From Candidula unifasciata (Eukaryota > Mollusca > Gastropoda > Stylommatophora > Geomitridae), in contig CAJHNH020004879.1 of assembly GCA_905116865.2 (NCBI GenBank), forward strand, positions 205,001 to 269,000: DNA of 64,000 bases, read 5' to 3'. Position numbers and translations under genes: made by a program. The notes below the pieces were generated by a model. It was not told the origin of the DNA. It worked only from the letters and a program-made list of their open reading frames with translations, and did not search any database. Below are positions 11,115 through 23,589 of this stretch, piece by piece; within the stretch, counting starts at the first letter, position 1, and the number at the start of each line of letters is the position of its first letter.

Positions 11115-14100
11115 ATTCAGCCATGACATACCTGATCTCAGTATACATACCTGATCTCAGTTTCCTGATCTCAGCACATACCTGATCTCAGTATCACATT
11201 TCTCAGCATGACATACCTGATCTCAGCATGACATACCTGATACACATACCTGATCTCAGATGACATTGATCTCAGTATGACATACCTGATCTCAGTATGA
11301 CATACCTGATCTCAGTATACATACCTGATCTCAGTATGAATACCTGATCTCAGCCTTCACATACCTGATCTCAGTATGACATACCTGATCTCAGATGACA
11401 TACCTGATCTCAGCATGACATACCTGATCTCAGTATCACATACCTGATCTCAGTATGACATACCTGATCTCAGCATCACATACCTGATCTTCATGAATAT
11501 TGACATACCTGATCTCAGTATGACATACTGATTCTCAGTATGACATACCTGATCTCAGTATGACATACCTGATCTCAGTGACATACCTGATCTCAGTATC
11601 AGTATGACATACCTGATCTCAGTATGGACATACCTGATCTCAGTATGACATACCTGATCTCAGTATGAATGACTTCAGTATACATACCTGATCTCAGTAT
11701 GACATACATGATCTCAGCATGACATACCTGATCTCAGACATGACATACCTGATCTCAGCATGACATACCTGATCTCAGGACATACCTCAGTATCTCAGCA
11801 TGAGCAATGACATACCTGATCTCAGTATCACATACCTGATCTCAGTATGACATACCTGATCTCAGTATCACATACCTGATCTCAGTATGACATACCTGAT
11901 CTCAGTATGACATACCTGATCTCAGCATGACATACCTGATCTCAGCATGACAGATCAGTATCACATACCTGATCTCAGTATGACATACCTGATCTCAGTA
12001 TCACATACCTGATCTCAGCATGACATACCTGATCTCAGTATGACATACCTGATCTCAGTATGACATACCTGATCTCAGTATCACATACCTGATCTCAGTA
12101 TGACATACCTGATCTCAGTATGACATACCTGATCTCAGTATCACATACCTGATCTCAGTATCACATACCTGATCTCAGTATGACATACCTGATCTCAGTA
12201 TGACATACCTGATCTCAGTATGACATACCTGATCTCAGTATGACATACCTGATCTCAGTATGACATACCTGATCTCAGTATGACATACCTGATCTCAGTA
12301 TGACATACCTGATCTCAGTATGACATACCTGATCTCAGTATGACATACCTGATCTCAGTATCACATACCTGATCTCAGTATGACATACCTGATCTCAGCA
12401 TGACATACCTGATCTCAGCATGACATACCTGATCTCAGTATCACATACCTGATCTCAGCATGACATACCTGATCTCAGTATGACATACCTGATCTCAGTA
12501 TGACATACCTGATCTCAGTATGACATACCTGATCTCAGTATCACATACCTGATCTCAGCATGACATACCTGATCTCAGTATGACATACCTGATCTCAGTA
12601 TCACATACCTGATCTCAGAATGACATACCTGATCTCAGCATGACATACCTGATCTCAGTATCACATACCTGATCTCAGAATGACATACCTGATCTCAGCA
12701 TGACATACCTGATCTCAGCATGACATACCTGATCTCAGCATGACATACCTGATCTCAGTATGACATACCTGATCTCAGTATGACATACCTGATCTCAGCA
12801 TGACATACCTGATCTCAGTATCACATACCTGATCTCAGTATCACATACCTGATCTCAGTATGACATACCTGATCTCAGTATGACATACCTGATCTCAGTA
12901 TGACATACCTGATCTCAGCATGACATACCTGATCTCAGCATGACATACCTGATCTCAGTATGACATACCTGATCTCAGTATGACATACCTGATCTCAGCA
13001 TGACATACCTGATCTCAGTATGACATATGATCTCAGAATGAAATACATACCTGATCTCAGCATGATCTCAGTATCACATACCTGATCTCAGCATGACATA
13101 CCTGATCTCAGTATGACATACCTGATCTCAGCATGACATACCTGATCTCAGCATGACATACCTGATCTCAGCATGACATACCTGATCTCAGTATCACATA
13201 CCTGATCTCAGCATGACATACCTGATCTCAGTATCACATACCTGATCTCAGAATGACATACCTGATCTCAGGGGGGGACATACCTGATCTCAGCATGACA
13301 TACCTGATCTCAGTATGACATACCTGATCTCAGTATGACATACCTGATCTCAGTATGACATACCTGATCTCAGCATGACATACCTGATCTCAGTATCACA
13401 TACCTGATCTCAGCATGACATACCTGATCTCAGTATCACATACCTGATCTCAGAATGACATACCTGATCTCAGCATGACATACCTGATCTCAGTATCACA
13501 TACCTGATCTCAGAATGACATACCTGATCTCAGTATCACATACCTGATCTCAGTATGACATACCTGATCTCAGAGTACCTGATCTCAGTATGACATACCT
13601 GATCTCAGTATGACATACCTGATCTCAGTATCACATACCTGATCTCAGTATCACATACCTGATCTCAGTATGACATACCTGATCTCAGCATGACATACCT
13701 GATCTCAGCATGACATACCTGATCTCAGCATGACATACCTGATCTCAGTATCACATACCTGATCTCAGCATGACATACCTGATCTCAGTATGCATCACAA
13801 TACCTGATCTCAGACATGACATACCTGATCTCAGATGACATACCTGATCTCAGTATCACATACCTGATCTCAGTCACATACCTGATCTCAGTATGACATA
13901 CATCACATACCTGATCTCAGTGATTCAATGACATACCTGATCTCAGTGGACATACCTGATCAGTATGACATACCTGATCTCAGTATCACATACATGATCT
14001 CAGTATGACATACCTGATCTCAGTATCACATACCTGATCTCAGAGCATACCTGATCTCAGTATCACATACCTGATCTCAGCATGACATACCTGATCTCAG

Positions 14101-15420
14101 TATCACATACCTGATCTCAGTATCACATCCTGTAAAAATCTCAGTATGACATACCTGATCTCAGTATCATATACCTGATCTCAGTATGACATACCTGATC
14201 TCAGAGACATACCTAGGATCATACCTGATCTCAGTATGACATACCTGATCTCAGCATGACATACCTGATCTCATGACATCCTGATCTCAGTATAGACATA
14301 CCTGATCTCAGAATGACATACCTGATCTCAGCATGACATACCTGATCTCAGTATCACATACCTGAGATCACATACCTGATCTCAGATCACATACCTGATC
14401 TCAGCATGACATACCTGATCTCAGTATCACATACCTGATCTCAGATGGAATCAGCATGACATACCTGATCTCAGTATCATACCTGATCTCAGTATGACAT
14501 ACCTGATCTCAGTATGACATACCTGATCTCAGTATCACATACCTGATCTCATATCACATACCTGATCTCACACATACCTGATCTCAGCATGACATACCTG
14601 ATCTCAGTATGACATACCTGATCTCAGCATGACATACCTGATCTCAGCATGGACATACCTGATCTCAGTATGACATACCTGATCTCAGTTTGTACCTGAT
14701 CTCAGTAAGTCACCTACCTGATCTCAGATATGACATACCTGATCTCAGCATGACATACCTGATCTCAGTATGACATACCTGATCTCAGTTTGACATACCT
14801 GATCTCAGCATGACATACCTGATCTCAGTATGACATACCTGATCTCAGAATGACATACCTGATCTCAGCATCTCATACATGACATACCTGATCTCAGTAA
14901 GACATACCTGATCTCACCTCACTCAGTATCACATACCTGATTCAGTTTGACATCCTGAGGAGAGATGACATACCTGATCTCAGATGACATACCTGATCTC
15001 AGCATGACATACCTGATCTCCAGTATCACATACCTGATCTCAGCATGACATTACCTGACCTGATCTCAGTATCACATACCTGATCTCAGAAAGTCACATA
15101 CCTGATCTCAGCATGACATACCTGATCTCAGTATGATCAGAATACCTGATCTCAGTATCACATACCTGATTCAGTTTGACATACCTGATCTCACATACCT
15201 GATCTCAGTATGACATACCTGATATCAGTTTAGTTTCATACCTGATCTCAGAGACATACCTGATCTCAGTCATACCTGATCTCAGCATGACATACCTGAT
15301 TTGTCTCAGGAAGGGAATAAGACATACCTGATCTCAGATGAAATATGTTTAAGCCATGACATTTCTCAGAAAGGGAATACCTAAGTCACCTGATCTCAGC
15401 ATGACATAGAGATGTTTAGA
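11115..15420. repeat. 20-bp satellite-like array, about 210 units
   Basis: The unit is TGACATACCTGATCTCAGTA. The invariant core ACATACCTGATCTCAG contains CTGA-TC-TCAG, an inverted repeat with a two-base loop. Variation is concentrated in the four bases after CAG (tatg, catg, tatc, aatg). The centre (about 11950-13000 and 13080-13790) keeps exact 20-bp spacing. Both ends (11115-11830, 13790-15420) are full of indels and partial units. A G-run break lies at about 13271. No ORF of note is present. Confidence 0.97.
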
Positions 15421-17385
15421 TTGCTCCTTTAAGGGAATAAGTCAGCTGAGCAAAAACAGCAAGAGATAGATGTTTAGTTTGTCCAGGAAGGGAATGAGTC
15501 ACCTCACAAGAGCGATATGTTTAGTTTGTCCAGGAAGATAAATAAGTCACCTCACAAGAGATAGATGTTTAGCATGGGTTCCAGGAAGGACATAAGTCAC
15601 CTCACAAGAGATATATGTTTAGTCCCAGATGAGAATAAGTCTCCTCACAAGTGACATATGTTTAGTTTGTCTAGGAAGAGAATAAGTCACCTCACAAGTG
15701 ACATATGTTTAGTTTGTCCAGAAAGGGAATGATAACCCCTCACCAAGATACTAGATGTTTTGTTTGTCCAGGAAGGGATAATAATGTCACCTACTGTTCA
15801 GAGATATATGTTTAGTTTGTCCAGGAAGGAAATAAGTCACCTCACAGGATATATATGTTTAGTTTGTCCAGGAAGAGAATAAGTCACCTCACAAGTGACA
15901 TATGTTTAGTTTGTCCAGGAAGAGAATAAGTCACTTCACGAGTGACATATGTTTAGTTTGTCCAGGAAGGGAATGAGTCACCTCACAAGTGATATATGTT
16001 TTGTTTGTCCAGGAAGGGAATAAGTCACCTCACAAGAGATATATGTTTAGTTTGTCCAGGAAGGGAATGAGTCACCTTACAGGAGATATGTTTTGTTTGT
16101 CCAGGAAGAGAATAAGTCACCTCACAAGAGATATATGTTTTGTTTGTCCAGGAATGGAATATCTCACCTCACAAGAGATATATGTTAAGTTTGTCCAGGA
16201 AGAGAATAAGTCACCTCACAAGAGATATATGTTAAGTTTGTCCAGGAAGGGAATGAGTCACCTCACAAGTGATATATGTTTTGTTTGTCCAGGAAGGGAA
16301 TAAGTCACCTCACAAGAGATACATGTTTAGTTTGTCCAGGAAGGTAATAAGTCACCTCACAACAGATATATGTTTAGTTTGTCCAGGAAGGGAATAAGTC
16401 ACCTAACAAGTGATATATGTTTTGTTTGTCCAGAAAAAGAATAAGTCACCTCACAAGAGATATGTGTCTAGTTTGTCCAGGAAGAGAATAAGTCACCTCA
16501 CAAGAGACAGCTGTTTAGTTTGTCCAGGAAGAGAATACGTCACCTCACAAGAGACAGCTGTTTAGTTTGTCCAGGAAGAGAATAAGTCACCTCACAAGAG
16601 ACAGCTGTTTAGTTTGTCCAGGAAGGGAATAAGTCACCTCACAAGAGACAGCTGTTTAGTTTGTACAGGAAGGGAATAAGTTACCTCACAAGAGATATAT
16701 GTTTAGTTTGTCCAGGAAGAGAATAAGTCACCTCACAAGAGACAGCTGTTTAGTTTGTCCAGAAAGAGAATAAGCCACCTCACAAGAGACAGCTGTTTAG
16801 TTTGTCCAGGAAGGGAATAAGTCACCTCACAAGAGATATATGTTTTGTTTGTCCAGGAAGAGAATAAGTCACCTCACAAGAGATAAATGTTTTGTTTGTC
16901 CAGGAAGGGAATAAGTCACCTCCCAAGAGATATGTGTTTAGTTTGTCCAGGAAGAGAATAAGTCACCTCACAAGTGAAAGATGTTTAGTTTGTCCAGGAA
17001 GGGAATGAGTCACCTTACCAGATATATATGTTTCATAGACAGCATATTTCAGAAAGAGGAAAAGTCACCTCATTAGAGATATGTGTGCCATAGACAGAAG
17101 AAAGCCCAGGAAAGGAAAGGAATAGATATGTGTGTAACAGAGAGCAGAAATTGCAGGGATAGAATAAGTTACCTTACTAGTGATATAGGTGTAATGGAAA
17201 GCAGAGAAAGAAGGAAGGAAACAACTAGAAATATAAGTGTTTCATAGACAGCAGAGACAGAAGGAAGGAAATGAGTTACCTCACCAGAGATATAGGTGTC
17301 TTATACACAGCAGAGAGATGAGGGAGGGTATAAGTCACCTCAACATAGATATAGGCGATGCATAGAGAGCAGAGAGGCTATATAA
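15421..17385. repeat. 47-bp minisatellite with a degenerate right end
   Basis: About 34 units with a 47-bp period: CTCACAAGAGATATATGTTT, AGTTTGTCCAGGAAGGGAAT, AAGTCAC. Sub-variants alternate (GATATATG versus GACAGCTG, GAAGAGAA versus GAAGGGAA), with a block of GACAGCTG units at 16500-16800. From about 17030 to 17385 units become longer and diverged (CAGCAGAGAGATGAGGGAGG type) and may be the older form. A short open frame at 15989-16303 is a by-product of the repeat. Confidence 0.95.
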
Positions 17386-17802
17386 CAGTTAAACAGTTTT
17401 CCCCCACTGCACTTAACATCTTCTTAAAGATTTATACACGTCTGGCTAAAAGTTTATTTGTTTGCAATACAGCACTGAGTTCCAATAGACATAATGACAA
17501 ATGCTGAAAACATTACCTTGGCCACAGGCTCGACCTAGCCTAAAACGAGTACTAGGAAACGTCACGGAAAGTAAAAATGGCCGGCACGATGTTGATCATA
17601 TCGCCAATCGAGTGCTGGTAAGTATTTTTTTTTATATTGACCAAGAACTATATGCCTGATGCGTCAATTACGTGACAATATTGCTTACCTTTACGACATG
17701 TTATAACCTGCAAAAGTCTACCTTTATAACAGCAATTCTTGGGAGGGTGTGCTTATGTGTATATGTGTGAGTATATATATGGGGCAGAGAAATCGCGTGT
17801 GT
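17386..17802. other. Unassigned sequence
   Basis: Unique-looking sequence with no recognised gene or repeat. Confidence 0.4.
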
Positions 17803-18060
17803 GCGAGAGAGAGAGAGGGAGAGAGAGAGATAGAGAGATAGAAAGAAAGAGAGATAGAAAGAGAGAGATAGAAAGAGAGAGAGATAGAAAGAGATAGAAA
17901 GAGAGAGAGATAGAAAGAGAGAGAGAGATAGAAAGAGAGAGAGAGATAGAAAGAGAGAGAGAGGGAGAGAGAGAGATAGAAAGAGAGAAAGAGAGAGAGA
18001 GAGAGAGAAAAATAGAGAGAGAGAGAGAAAGAGAGATAGAAAGAGGGAGAGACAAGAGGG
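17803..18060. repeat. (GA)n-rich purine microsatellite
   Basis: About 255 bp of GAGA with regularly spaced GATA and GAAA interruptions (AGAGAGATAGAAAGAGAG). One strand is entirely purine, so an H-DNA-type mirror repeat is possible. Confidence 0.95.
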
Positions 18061-18439
18061 GGACGTTATTGACCACCATGAGGCCGTTGCTGCAAATGTG
18101 ATAATATAATCTTCTTTCCTCTATATCTCATCATATTTCTTTTCTCCTTTCTTTCTCTCCCTGTCTTAGTCCCGACTTTCTTTCCTTAATCATATCCAGT
18201 CTGTCTAGAACCTCTGTATTTGTTTTTGTTTTCATAAAGATACAGCAGAAAGAACAATAAGCAGACTGTGAATAATGCATTAATGCTAAAGTTCCTAATC
18301 TGTGCCCTGTGGAGCACTACGACTTCTTTTCAACCCCGGAATTAGAGATTACCAGAGGTGATAAACATCATTTATCATTTTTAATCCCCTAAACATTATC
18401 TTTTCTGGTGCTCCCATGTTAAATACCTCATTGTGTGCT

Positions 18440-18560
18440 ACCGGTGCTACAGAGTCTGTGCACTGTGTTGAGCTTCTTCGGACTCGGACTTGAGTTAGAA
18501 GAATGGAGCACTTACGACTTACTACCCACCCATGTGCCATGATGTTGATCCATTTTTCGA
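18440..18560 (+). mobile_element. SINE family A, 3' tail fragment
   Basis: Contains CACTGTGTTGAGCTTCTTCG, GACTCGGACTTGAGTTAGAA, GAGCACTTACGACTTA and GTGCCATGATGTTGATCC, the family A tail. No head is present. Confidence 0.75.
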
Positions 18561-18724
18561 AACCTCAAAATTTTTGTGTCATAACACGATCACTCTCCTA
18601 CATATTTTTTATTTTCAGTTTTTCCCATCCAAGATTGCAGTCTGTATGATTAACATCTCAAGGATGAGAAGCACACCAGTAAAGGTCCTGGAAACCTTGT
18701 TCAACAATATCAGGTTATGCTTGT

Positions 18725-19065
18725 GTGGGGGAAATAAGCAGGCAGATAGATGGCCGGTTCATTGAGTGGTGAACTGACGTGTGATAAGCTAGATATTGTG
18801 AGAGCCCTTTGGCGGCGAGTAAACTATGTGGATGCACAAACAGATCATTAAATGCACAAACAGATCATTAGGGTCTGAGAAGAATGGCACTGCGGGGAGT
18901 TACCAGAGGATCTGGCCGATGCTAAACACTCAAGGGAAAGGCGAGATGGATGTGCAGGCAGACAGTTACTAGTACCATAGGAATTTGAACTCTTCGCTTG
19001 CTACTGAAGATAAGGATGCAGCGCTTATGGAATGTGTCCCCAGTACTGTGATGTGGATTCTTAAT
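18725..19065 (+). pseudogene. LINE RNase H C-terminal fragment, copy 1
   Basis: A frame-broken match to the copy at 19437-19795: GGAAATAAGCAGGCAGATAG at the start, then a residual LRRMALRGVTRGSGRC, then TLKGKARWMCRQTVTSTIGI and TLRLLLKIRMQ. This is the tail of an RNase H-like domain followed by a W-x-C-P-x-C-type end, as in non-LTR retrotransposons with RNase H. A 19-bp stretch (AATGCACAAACAGATCATT) is duplicated at 18833-18870. Multiple stops are present. Confidence 0.75.
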
Positions 19066-19144
19066 TCATCATTCACTTATACTAGGCACCACAAAAAGAT
19101 TACGGAGTAACTTGTAGCCCAGTATGTGAGACGCAGTTTTTTGT

Positions 19145-19325
19145 TGTTTTAATGCCCCGCCATGGCTGTAGCTGGGGGTCCTAATATAACCCAACCTGTG
19201 GGTTTAACGGGGTTTTTGGGACCTGTCCCCGGGTGATCTCATCCGAATAGTGGTACTTTGTGTCACCTTAAGTTTATCGCTTAGTGTGATGTCCCGGTGG
19301 GGCTTAACGTCATCATCATCAGGGG
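19145..19325 (-). mobile_element. Interspersed family G, copy with CAT tail
   Basis: Shares ATGGCTGTAGCTGGGG, GGTTTTTGGGACCT, TTTGTGTCACC, TTTATCGCTTAGTGTGATGT and CCCGGTGGGG with the copies at 33340, 37725, 38445, 39775 and 40000. It ends in CATCATCATCAGGGG. It sits between two RNase H fragments. Confidence 0.7.
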
Positions 19326-19436
19326 TACAGAAATGATTAGTCCTCGGTTGCAGCAATTGGCACCCAGTTGATCGTGACTGTTTTTGTCTCGGCACGCTGG
19401 AGAACGATATCCACGCCTTCTGCAGTAAAATGCGGA

Positions 19437-19795
19437 TCTTTTCTCCAGGCCATGCCGTCGTAGTGGGTAATAAACAAGCAGACAGATTGGCTTAATCTGC
19501 AACACTGGGTAGTGAACTGATACATGACAAGGCAGATATGGTCAACGTCCTTTGAGAACAAGCAACAGAATCAGTAGAGAAACAAGATTATTATGGTCTG
19601 GAGAGAATGAGGCACCTGGGTGTAAACAGAGGGTCTGGCCAGTTCACTACACTCAGAAGAAAGGCAAGACGGAATATAACCAGATTATGACTGGTACCAC
19701 CAGTATTAGAACTCTGCGCTGGCTGCTGAAGATGAAGACGGAGCACACTTGGGAATGCCCCGAGTGCTGTGGTGTCGATTCTTAACTCAACTCAA
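19437..19795 (+). pseudogene. LINE RNase H C-terminal fragment, copy 2
   Basis: Translates with breaks to HAVVVGNKQADRLA (the RNase H motif with the catalytic His and NxxAD), SATLGSELIHDKADMVNVL, YYGLERMRHLGVNRGSGQF, TLRRKARRNI and, in another frame, TGTTSIRTLRWLLKMKTEHT and WECPECCGVDS. This is the RNase H domain end of a non-LTR element. Frameshifts separate the parts. The paralogous copy 1 lies 700 bp upstream in the same orientation, consistent with a tandem duplication or two insertions. Confidence 0.85.
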
Positions 19796-19881
19796 CTCAT
19801 GAAGCTGGTGGTAAACTCTGTCTTTAGCAACCTTTGTGATGGTTTTAAATAGAACGTGACCTAGGTGTCTTCTATCTGCAG

Positions 19882-19999
19882 AGTTCGACGATAGCGCCGC
19901 GCGGCACTCCGCAGGGGCCTGTCAAGGCACTGGTCAGCCAGGAAAGTGAAGCTTTAGAGGCGGCTCCTGGGCCAGACACGGTCACAGTAACTGTAGATG
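19882..19999 (+). CDS. Candidate internal exon, unknown protein
   Basis: A pyrimidine-rich acceptor (GTGTCTTCTATCTGCAG) ends at about 19880 and is followed by an open stretch reading SSTIAPRGTPQGPVKALVSQ and then ESEALEAAPGPDTVTVTVD. A weak donor (G/GTGATG) lies just before an in-frame stop at about 20000. G+C is higher than in the flanks. The opposite strand is also open (19872-20057), so the strand choice is uncertain. No family is recognised and no partner exon was identified. Confidence 0.22.
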
Positions 20000-20464
20000 G
20001 GTGATGCATCTTGATACCAAAGAAGCTGGCTTGCAGGTCCCAATCTACGGTGGTCATCTTTGTCGGCTCCTGGAGGAGATTAGGTTATCTCGTGGACTGC
20101 AAAGGCTGATAGAAAACTGGGCGATCTGGGCTCGCTGTGCAGGTGTCATGGGTCGTGATGGTGCAACTCCGCACGTTTATTCGACGTCTCGTATAGTCAT
20201 CCTTTAGAAATTATCACTGAAAGTAATGACGTCCCACATGGGAACGTTGTATATAATAAGTTAACGTGTGCGTGATCTCATCTTTCTTGCACATCCGCAA
20301 TTCATTTACTTATTGAGAACATAAGGGGAACTAAATCCCCTCTCAAGAGAAACTGATGCTTGCAAGCATTTGGGTCAATTTATAATCAGTGCTGCAATTG
20401 TGCTTACAGGTTGTCAAATGCAGGGTTCTTGGCTTAAACTGGAAAAGTGACCTCACTTAGATTT

Positions 20465-20989
20465 CCCAATTCTATTTTTGGTACTCTTACCGCCCCCCAC
20501 TCCCCCCAAGCACGTCTTCCTTCTCGTATCTCACCCGATTTATATTTTCTTTAATCTTCTCTCCCCCTTTCTCTCTTCCTTTCCTTACTCTGTTCTGCCT
20601 TGCTCTCCCTCCTGCTCCCTGTCTTCTCTCCCTCCTGCCCCCTGTCTTCTTTGTCTCCTCTCCATCCTGTCTTATTTTCTCTAAATTTCCTTACCCCCTC
20701 CTCTCTCTCTCATTCTTCTCTTCCCCCCCCCCCCCCCAGTTTTTCCTCTCATTTTTATACACTTGCTGTGGTGCCCCATAACTGTCTTTTCCTAGGGGTT
20801 GTGTCAAGTACATATGAAATTGTGTTTTGGTTGGGGGAGTGGGTGGGGTTTTAGCACCAGGCTAGTTTTTTTTTTTTTTTTTTTGGTGTGTTGTTATAAT
20901 TGTTAGCAATTCTGGCATATTTTTACTTTCCGTCTTGTCTCTCTACCTGCCCCTCTCTCTTTATCTGTGTTTGTCACTGCCTTTCTCCC

Positions 20990-21035
<46 letters not shown>

Positions 21036-21600
21036 CTTTATGTCTGTTTGCCTCTCTCCATCACTTCCTTTTTGTATACCTCCCTTCCATTCTCCTGCTG
21101 TCTTTTTTTTCTCTCTCTTTGGTTCTCTCCCTCTGTATGTTTGCCTCTCTATACTTTTCCTGTCTCTCCTTCCGTTATGTCTACATCTTTCTCTGCTTGC
21201 ATCCCTCTCTCTCTCTCTCCTTGTCCCGCTTCTCTCCCTCCCTCCAACTCTCTTGGTCATATTTTTCGTTCTTCCCTATCTCTGTTTCTTTCCCTTCTTC
21301 CTTCTCTTTTCATCTGCCCGCCTCTTTACCTGCATTTCTTCTTTATTTTGTTGTCTTCCTCTCTGTCTTTTGTTCTCTTTCTCTCCCACTCTCCCTCATC
21401 ATGTCTCCATCCCTTCCTCTCTTTGTCATCTTTTTTCCTCCTTCCCCCGTCTCTTTTACCCTTCTTTCCTCTATCCTTATCTGTCCATCTTTACACTGAC
21501 TCTCCCAGTCTACCTCAGCATCTGTCTTCCTCCCTTTCTGTATGACTCTCTCTCTCTCTCTCTCTCTCGCTCTCTCTCTCTCTCTCCCCTCCCCCTTTCA
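20465..21600. repeat. Pyrimidine-rich tract with two (TC)n cores
   Basis: About 1.1 kb in which the plus strand is nearly all C and T, with pure (TC)n at about 20995-21032 and 21545-21590 and a C-run near 20725. Long open frames of Ser/Leu/Phe/Pro on this strand and Arg/Glu on the other follow from composition and are not genes. Confidence 0.9.
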
Positions 21601-22690
21601 AGTATCAACCAGGTATAGAACAGACATGACTTCAGTTTGCTCCCCTCTATCACCAAGTCTACACAAAATGTGAAAATACTATATATGTGCTGGTATATCC
21701 ACATATGTGTGCATTATGAAGTACCTTATGTGCTCAGTACAGCACTGAACAAGGCAAAAATACATTGTTTCAGCATTACTCCGAGACAACCTTGAAAAAA
21801 AAAAAAAAAAAACTAAGGATACCTTGAAAAGCCTTGAAATTGCTTGGTACATTTGGCTATGAGCCCTGTAAATACACAATTAGAATTTACTCACTCATAC
21901 TGTCGTATGTGTGCCCACAAACTGATGACATCACACAGTGGGTCTCGCTGACAGTCACAGAATAAACCGGCATCCATGTGTGGGTTGCTAGTCCCCATTT
22001 TAGAGAGAGTTAGAAAGATCTACTGCTTTTTAACAAGCATGACATAAAAGACCACCAAATAAGTGTTTGACGACATCAGGTAAGTTGAGTTGAAACAGCT
22101 AGGTATCGCAGTCTAGCTGGAAACCACAATTCAGCGTGCCAACATGCATTTTTTTAAGGGTAAACACGGGAAAATAAGAACGACAACTCAAGAAAACCTT
22201 ATCAATAATCTAACATTTCGACTGGTTTGTCCGCTTTTGTTAGTCTAAACCTCGGCAAGGGAACAGGACACGTTACAGAATAGAAAATAACCATAAATAT
22301 TTTATGGTAAACAACTATGTATATTATAAGATTACCAGTAAACTCATATGTCATACTGTAACATTCAATCACATTTATTATATGGAAAAACAACATACAC
22401 GTGTTATAATTTATGTAAACAACAGCCACATACGTAGTAAGGTAAACAACAGCCCATTATTTTCTTTAGCTAGGTATGCATTAAGTATGCAGCATGGATC
22501 AAACAATCAACAGTAAAGTCTGTTTTTATCTTGGAAGCAATGCTGCTGCGACATTGGAACAGTGTCAAAGACAGAGAATGGATACATAAACTTGCGTGCA
22601 CTCAAAATGCGCATAGTTTTGGTCACCAGACAAAGAATGCGGCATAAACCTCGTCTTTATTCGAGCTGAAAATGTTTTGTATTTTTCTTT
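21601..22690. other. Unassigned sequence
   Basis: A/T-rich unique-looking sequence with an A-run near 21795. Copies of GTAAACAACA recur at 22305-22450. No gene is recognised. Confidence 0.5.
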
Positions 22691-22699
22691 CTAAGTAAA

Positions 22700-22990
22700 G
22701 TAAAGTAAAGTTCCCTTTTCACGTCTTTTCAGCGCATCGGGCATATGGGCAGAGCGCCCCATATTTTTACAGACCATCAGCACTCTGTGGGTAATGTGGT
22801 CACCATTACGCCGGCTGTCTTTACTTTCCCAGGACAGCCCATCCTGGTACCCATTTTAGGCTGGGTCGACCTGCGACGTCCCATACCACGACAAAAATCC
22901 ACGCAGCCTGCAGTGGGTTTCGATCGCGGTATGCTGGCTTACGAGTCGGACTCGCAACGCCTCAGCCACGGACGCCGCATTTTTCTTTCT
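22700..22990 (-). mobile_element. SINE family D
   Basis: On the minus strand the tRNA-like head ends with a B-box-like CGATCGAAACCCACTGCAGG, followed by GGTCGACCCAGCCTAAAATG, GGTACCAGGATGGGCTGTCC, GGCGTAATGGTGACCACATT and ACCCACAGAGTGCTGATGGT. The same blocks occur at 23590, 30408, 45850 and 57150. Confidence 0.8.
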
Positions 22991-23264
22991 GGTAATATCA
23001 AATTCACCTACCATCATCCTTACAGTCAGACATTGATCTTCACATATCTGTTCTGTGACTTTGGCCAGGAATTTATCGATATGAATATAAACCAGACGTC
23101 CTGGGTTAGCTGCACCATCGGTTGTTTCCGCGCCGGTTTTGAATCACGAATACCATGTGAATTTCTGTCTGTGCACAACACAAACACTGGTATCCATAAA
23201 CTTGTTTTATCAGTTAAACTGTCACTTGTTTCCAAGTTTAAATCACAATTTCAAGTTCGCTTTT

Positions 23265-23545
23265 ACTGTGGCAAACGTAAGGAGGTGTGGTTATTGTGGT
23301 ATAACCAAGAAGGTGTGCTTTTTGTTTATAACAATGGAGGTAAGTTACTGTGGTATAACCATGGTAGTTTGCTATTGTGAGATATAACCACAGAGGTATG
23401 TTATTGTGGCATAGCCATGGAGAAGAATTGTTACTGCATTACTATGGAGGTATATTCTTGTCAAATAAACCGGAAACAATGGTGGTATGTAAATGTAATC
23501 TAACTATGAGAATGAAGGTAGGTTTTTGTGATATAACCCTTGTGG
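23265..23545. repeat. Degenerate ~35-60-bp repeat (TGTGGTATAACC)
   Basis: GTGGTATAACCATGG-like and GGAGGTATGTTATTGTGG-like words recur six to seven times with variable spacing. A related word recurs at 23820-23835 (TGCGGTATAACTACTGAAGT). Confidence 0.7.
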
Positions 23546-23589
23546 TGTATTAAAGTCACTTTTCTACGCTTTAAGGCGTATAGAATGTG

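Noticed and set aside
11115..17030. CRISPR-like arrays
   Set aside because: Units are contiguous with no unique spacers, and the context is eukaryotic.
20900..21618. Overlapping Ser/Leu-rich open frames of about 200 codons
   Set aside because: Low-complexity pyrimidine tract; several frames are open at once.
22745..23380. 211-codon plus-strand open frame
   Set aside because: The first third is a SINE read backwards and the end is a degenerate repeat; no family match.
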